Below, piece by piece: positions 60,370-64,000 of a stretch of DNA of 64,000 bases. Source of the DNA: Adiantum capillus-veneris (Eukaryota; Streptophyta; Polypodiopsida; Polypodiales; Pteridaceae); NCBI GenBank assembly GCA_014529385.2, contig CM043956.1:60211120-60275119 (forward strand), read 5' to 3'. The notes under the pieces are model-generated. The model was not told the DNA's origin. It saw nothing but the letters and a program-made list of their open reading frames with translations, and did not search any database. The position numbers were made by a program, and so were the translations under genes. The number at the start of each line of letters is the position of its first letter. Position 1 is the stretch's first letter.

Positions 60370-61051
60370 CACTACAAGAGGTTATGTGCACTTGTGACGC
60401 TTTTAGCGACGAAAATACATTGGGTTTTTAGACTCTCTGTTGTATCTAAGATTGTCGCTACCAGCGTCGCTACAAGAACAGCGCTATAAGCGTCGCTATA
60501 ATCGTTGCTATACACGTCTCTATATAACGATGCCTATAGCAACGCATATAGCAACGGTTATAGCGACGGTTATAGTCCTTCTGTAGCGATGCTTATAGTG
60601 ACGTAGCAGAACCTTATATAGAGACGCTTATAGTGACGCCCGAGAGTAAAAAAATTTGGGTGGCAGGGAATTGAATGCCCTGCCACCCATCAACCATCCA
60701 AGATAAGCCCAGATTCATCTTTGAAAGAAAGTGCAAGGTATAGACCCAAAGTAGTTACCCACAAGAAAATATAACCATTAACTCCATCATGCATAGTATT
60801 GTTTGTAGAACAAAGTTACAAAACTGACAAAAGTAATTGGACAAAAGTAAATCAATGACAATTATACACATCATAAGCAAAAACACTTGATTGTTAAGCT
60901 TTGCAAATGTAATAGTTACAACATAATTGTCATTATTGAGAAAATACATGGTTTTCCAATAGTTACAAAAAGACGTATACACGTCATCTCATTATACATG
61001 CTATGACAAAAGAAAACTAATGCTATCTGGCTACGGCTAGACTGATGTCAT

Positions 61052-62377
61052 CTAATCAGACGTCTCATCATGTCCAAGCGGCGTATCTGACGGATTTTGC
61101 AAAAAAAAACAATAAGACTTTCTGTAAGTATAAACATATAATTACAAAACAATCTATTTTCTTAGCTTATCATTAAAATACAACAAATGTAAAAGAGTAA
61201 AGTGAAATACTAACCATGCCACTGCAAGAACTCAGAATGTCCATCAAGATGTTTAAGCCCTTTCTGCCTGCGTACTCGCGCTCGTACGGTGTGGGGTCAT
61301 GTCCTATCATCGACCACTGTTCAAAACATACAAAGGATCCATTATGTTAGAATTTAAAAGTACAAATAGACGTAACTACCAAACCTAAAGAGCAATGCAA
61401 AAACACTTACAAAATCGGCCTCAAATGTTGCCCACCCGTCGATCCCCAAGTGGTGCAAGCTTCCTGCCTCTACTCACGCTTTGGTTGCCTCCTTTTGTTG
61501 CTTCCACTTGTCGGGATTCTTGTGTGCTGCTCGCTTCGCATTCTTCCAATCTTCTTTGGCTAGCCAATCTGGTCTGTTCCACCCATGCTTTATTTCTTTT
61601 TGTACTACAGAACGCTTGTGCTTGGAGTATTCGTGCATTCGAACCTTCATCAAGTCTTCATTGAAGCGCTCATCCCGACTTGACACGGGAAACTCGTCAT
61701 GCAGCATGCTAATGACTCTGTCTTTTGATTCATTTGGCACTTCACTCAAGTGTTTAGTATGTAGTGTCTAAACACTTGAGAGAAAAGATCATGCATGCGC
61801 AAGATCACCTTCTTGCCTTCGTCATCCAAGATTATGCCGCCACTGATGTCGACCGAGTACGGCAAGCCCTCTCGCCTGTGACGCGTGAACCTGGGTGTCT
61901 CGACAAGGGTCTCTAGCGGCGTCTTGATGGGGGTACGGACTTGAGGTGTCTCCACTGGAGTCTGAGCCCCGAAGCGAGGAGTGTCGACTGGGGTGACTCC
62001 CGGAGGAGTAGCTAGTGATGTGTAGCCAGAAACGACCGATAGTCGCGCAAAACCTGGCATAGATGGCGATGTTGTGGCTGGTGTGGCGATGTGCAAAGAA
62101 GGGGAAGGTAGGGAGACTTGTCAAACACGAGGCGGTGTCGAGGCATCAGCAGAGACATCCCCACAACAACCGTCGTCGCTAGCACTAGAGCGTAAGAGCC
62201 TAGACGAGTGTGAAGATCGTCTCATCGACACCGAAGCTTTGGAGCACGTTTAATGCTCCAAAACAGAGGCAGACACTGAAGGAGTGGAATGAACTGATGG
62301 TGCTCTATGGCAATGACGCTCCTCATACCACCTTCTCTGCTGGGGTGACAAAGACGAAGAAACTCATCATCATCCAT
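61052..62377 (-). pseudogene. CACTA-3 gene 2 (Transposase_24 / TNPA-like), decayed
   Basis: Homologue of CACTA-2 gene 2, with the start ATG at 62,377 after a conserved acceptor. Recognisable parts: the (D/E)TP-rich region (QTPVETPQVRTPIKTPLETL), GLPYSVDISGGIILDDEGKK, FRHYILNT, then in another frame SEVPNESKDRVISMLHDEFP and GWNRPDWLAKEDWKNAKRAA. Small exons follow near 61,215-61,316 (GRKGLNILMDILSSCSGM-like) and 61,052-61,100 (ending in a TAG stop). A frame break lies near 61,750 and another near 62,120. Probably non-functional. Confidence 0.82.
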
Positions 62378-62594
62378 ACCTGCATTAAACACATGAACAT
62401 TTAATCTTAATATTTAATGGAGAAGAAAACATGGACAAGCTATAATCTATACTATAGATAATAGGGAAAGGGATTCGTGTGTAGAGAGAGAGAGAGAGAG
62501 AGGACTCATAAAGAGGGAGGGATTCTTGTGTAGAGAGATTCCTGTGAAGTTCTTGTGAATTTGTCTCCCGTGTGCATTCTATGTATCTTGTAAA

Positions 62595-62838
62595 AGCACT
62601 GCGGTCCAAGTGTGATGGAGACTGAGGTTGCAATCGCGAAGGAGGTGATCCGTATCTGCTCATAGATGTTGCTCGTCCCTCCACTAGATCTAGTTGATCG
62701 GCCAGAGTAGTGCTTCTTAGTGTCTCTTTCACCCGATCAACTAGATCTAGTGGAGGGACGAGCAGCATCTATCAGCAGAGATGGATCACCTCCGTCGCGA
62801 TTGCAGCCTCAGTCTCCATCGCACTCGGAGCGCAGTGC
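62595..62838. repeat. Large foldback between the genes of CACTA-3
   Basis: The left arm at 62,595-62,700 and the right arm at 62,734-62,838 are inverted copies with about ten mismatches, around a 33-nt loop. Conserved words: GACTGAGGTTGCAATCGCGA, GATCACCTCC, CGTCCCTCCACTAGATCTAG and TTGATCGG. CACTA-2 has no counterpart here. It may be a small inverted-repeat transposon or a local inverted duplication. Confidence 0.85.
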
Positions 62839-63047
62839 TACGTTGGCATATCAAACTTTCACGACACACCGAGGAGTGTCCCTGCTTGTGAGAACATACC
62901 TAGAGCATACCTGGAGTGGAAGCAATGACGATAAACACAATTTAAATTTCTCAAGTATAGCACATAGACAAGAATGGACAAAAAGCCACGTGAATACAAT
63001 ATATTTATAAAACGGAGCAAAATTGTTCAAATACAATGTTTATGGCT

Positions 63048-64000
63048 TTAAGAAGTCTCTCTCTCATCCTCGCATAGCTCAGTATAACTCCCTATGTCTA
63101 TATAGAGTTCTCCGTTTAGGCAGATGTCCTCCGTTTCATTTTTTAGTTCCTCTGCATGCACCCCATAGAGAGTAGCAGCTTGATGCTCGTCTGGCATCAC
63201 CTCAGCGACTTCTAACTGAGCATCTTCTCCGATCTCCTCCATTGATGCCACTGTGATTGGCACATGGTAGCCCTCATATGTTCGTGCACTACGAGGGGCT
63301 ACCTTTATGACGTACCACCAATTTGATGCAGACTTTGTAGGATGAAATATCACCTGCCATAGCTACATAACTTACATGAGAGCTTCCAAGCACATAACTT
63401 CTAAAACTAGATGTTAAACTATTTACAGACTTACTTGTTCACAATGATCAGGTAGTACGAAAGTGTCTCTTAGGTCGGTCCATTTTTTAGTTGAATCCAC
63501 CTCAAGGAAACCAGACTCTCCTCTGCACACAATAGCATTACGACCTCCATGTTTATCTTGAACCATTGCACGTCGAACAAGTCGACAAAAAATCCTGTAT
63601 AATCGATCCTCAAAATCTCTTGTAGTGTGCCGAAGTAAGTGAGTTCCGCCACCACAGGATCTGCATCAGAGGACCATCGTCAACTAGACTGTTCAAATTT
63701 TGCCATGATTCCACAATCTTGGGTAAAACTCTTTTTGTCGATCTATTCCACCCTAAAATGTCAACCTTTACATCATGTTGTTGTGGATGACTTATACTAC
63801 AACCAACAAAGATTATGAGTGGTCGTTCAAACATCTAGAAAGTCGCTAGTCGTACATTGCAAACTTACCTTGGTCGCGCAACCCCAAGAGTACTCCCGTT
63901 CCTCCTTAGTCACTTCATCAATGCACTGTTGTGCGCTTTTCAATTGGTTTTGCAACCATCTTAAGCCAATGAATGTTGGTAGGCTCTCTAGATCCGTCGG
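63048..64000 (-). pseudogene. CACTA-3 gene 1, 3' exons (DUF4216-like end of transposase)
   Basis: The last exon (63,353-63,048) has IFHPTKSASNWWYVIKVAPR and ends CEDERETS. The exon before it (about 63,800-63,437) has VAELTYFGTLQEILRIDYTG and LFDVQWFKINMEV. The exon at 63,868-64,000 reads in one continuous frame (LESLPTFIGLRWLQNQLKSA, EYSWGCATK) where CACTA-2 is frameshifted. Frame breaks occur in the middle exon. The 5' part lies outside the window. Confidence 0.82.

Larger units (their letters stand above)
60370..64000 (-). mobile_element. CACTA-3, minus orientation, continues past the window
   Basis: The left edge is the element's 3' terminus: CACTACAAGAGG at 60,370 (preceded by ATA). It is followed by degraded GCGTCGCTAT / ATAGCGACGC subterminal repeats (60,390-60,640) and TGGCAGGG-ATTGAATGCCCTGCCAC, also present in CACTA-2. 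Gene 2 lies at 61,052-62,377 and the 3' exons of gene 1 at 63,048-64,000, both on the minus strand. A foldback-bearing segment of about 0.6 kb (62,400-63,015) between the genes differs from the CACTA-2 spacer. The subterminal repeats are more decayed than in CACTA-2, suggesting an older copy. Confidence 0.9.

Overview
The window looks like a repeat-rich stretch of a land-plant nuclear genome. Evidence: Ty1/copia and Ty3/gypsy elements with plant-type primer sites, three CACTA (En/Spm) DNA transposons with plant-type tnp2, DUF4218 and DUF4216 regions, a decayed PPR gene of the plant-expanded type, GT-AG introns and no operon structure. The very dense GA/CT and CA/GT microsatellites would fit a fern or another seed-free plant, but the species cannot be fixed from the sequence. 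I see no intact ordinary host gene, and almost everything is mobile or satellite DNA.

Layout. 1-4.6 kb: unassigned DNA and a broken minus-strand copia piece. 4.7-10.5 kb: copia element A, flanked by the 5-bp duplication GAGGG and carrying an extra copy of its own 3' part. 10.7-11.8 kb: microsatellites and a dispersed repeat. 11.8-23.7 kb: a tandem satellite of about 190 bp per unit, each unit an imperfect palindrome, interrupted at 18.0-21.6 kb by copia element B (target duplication CTTCC). 23.7-25.9 kb: the 3' part of a chromodomain gypsy element. 26-28.6 kb: a decayed unknown coding region. 28.6-30.8 kb: a truncated CACTA (CACTA-1). 30.8-35.5 kb: AT-rich DNA with no gene seen.

35.5-52.0 kb is the most interesting part. 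On the minus strand, one reading frame carries a divergent histone H3 (tail beginning ARTK, RK in the H3K9 register, complete histone fold with some CENH3-like features). It runs on into the start of a Ulp1/SENP-type (C48) cysteine peptidase, whose HW and Q...NSCGW motifs lie in the following exons. The upstream intergenic region holds five hairpins of about 64-70 bp built on GTGGATCACGGCGYGC. On the other side are a divergent plus-strand gene of unknown function and a decayed DDE-like transposase gene on the minus strand. CACTA-2 (43,941-51,639; TTT target duplication) has inserted into that transposase gene. I infer one large, older DNA transposon that carried a histone-like protein and a SUMO-type protease. 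Its ends were not found.

52.4-60.2 kb: a decayed, partly duplicated multi-exon gene, a small hairpin, a second copy of the dispersed repeat, a decayed PPR gene with several repeated pieces, and a short inverted satellite tract. 60.4-64.0 kb: CACTA-3 on the minus strand, running off the window and carrying a large foldback.

In each CACTA, gene 1 is the catalytic tnp2-type transposase and gene 2 is a second, DNA-binding-type protein. The terminal hairpins made of AGCGACGC repeats are the likely binding sites.
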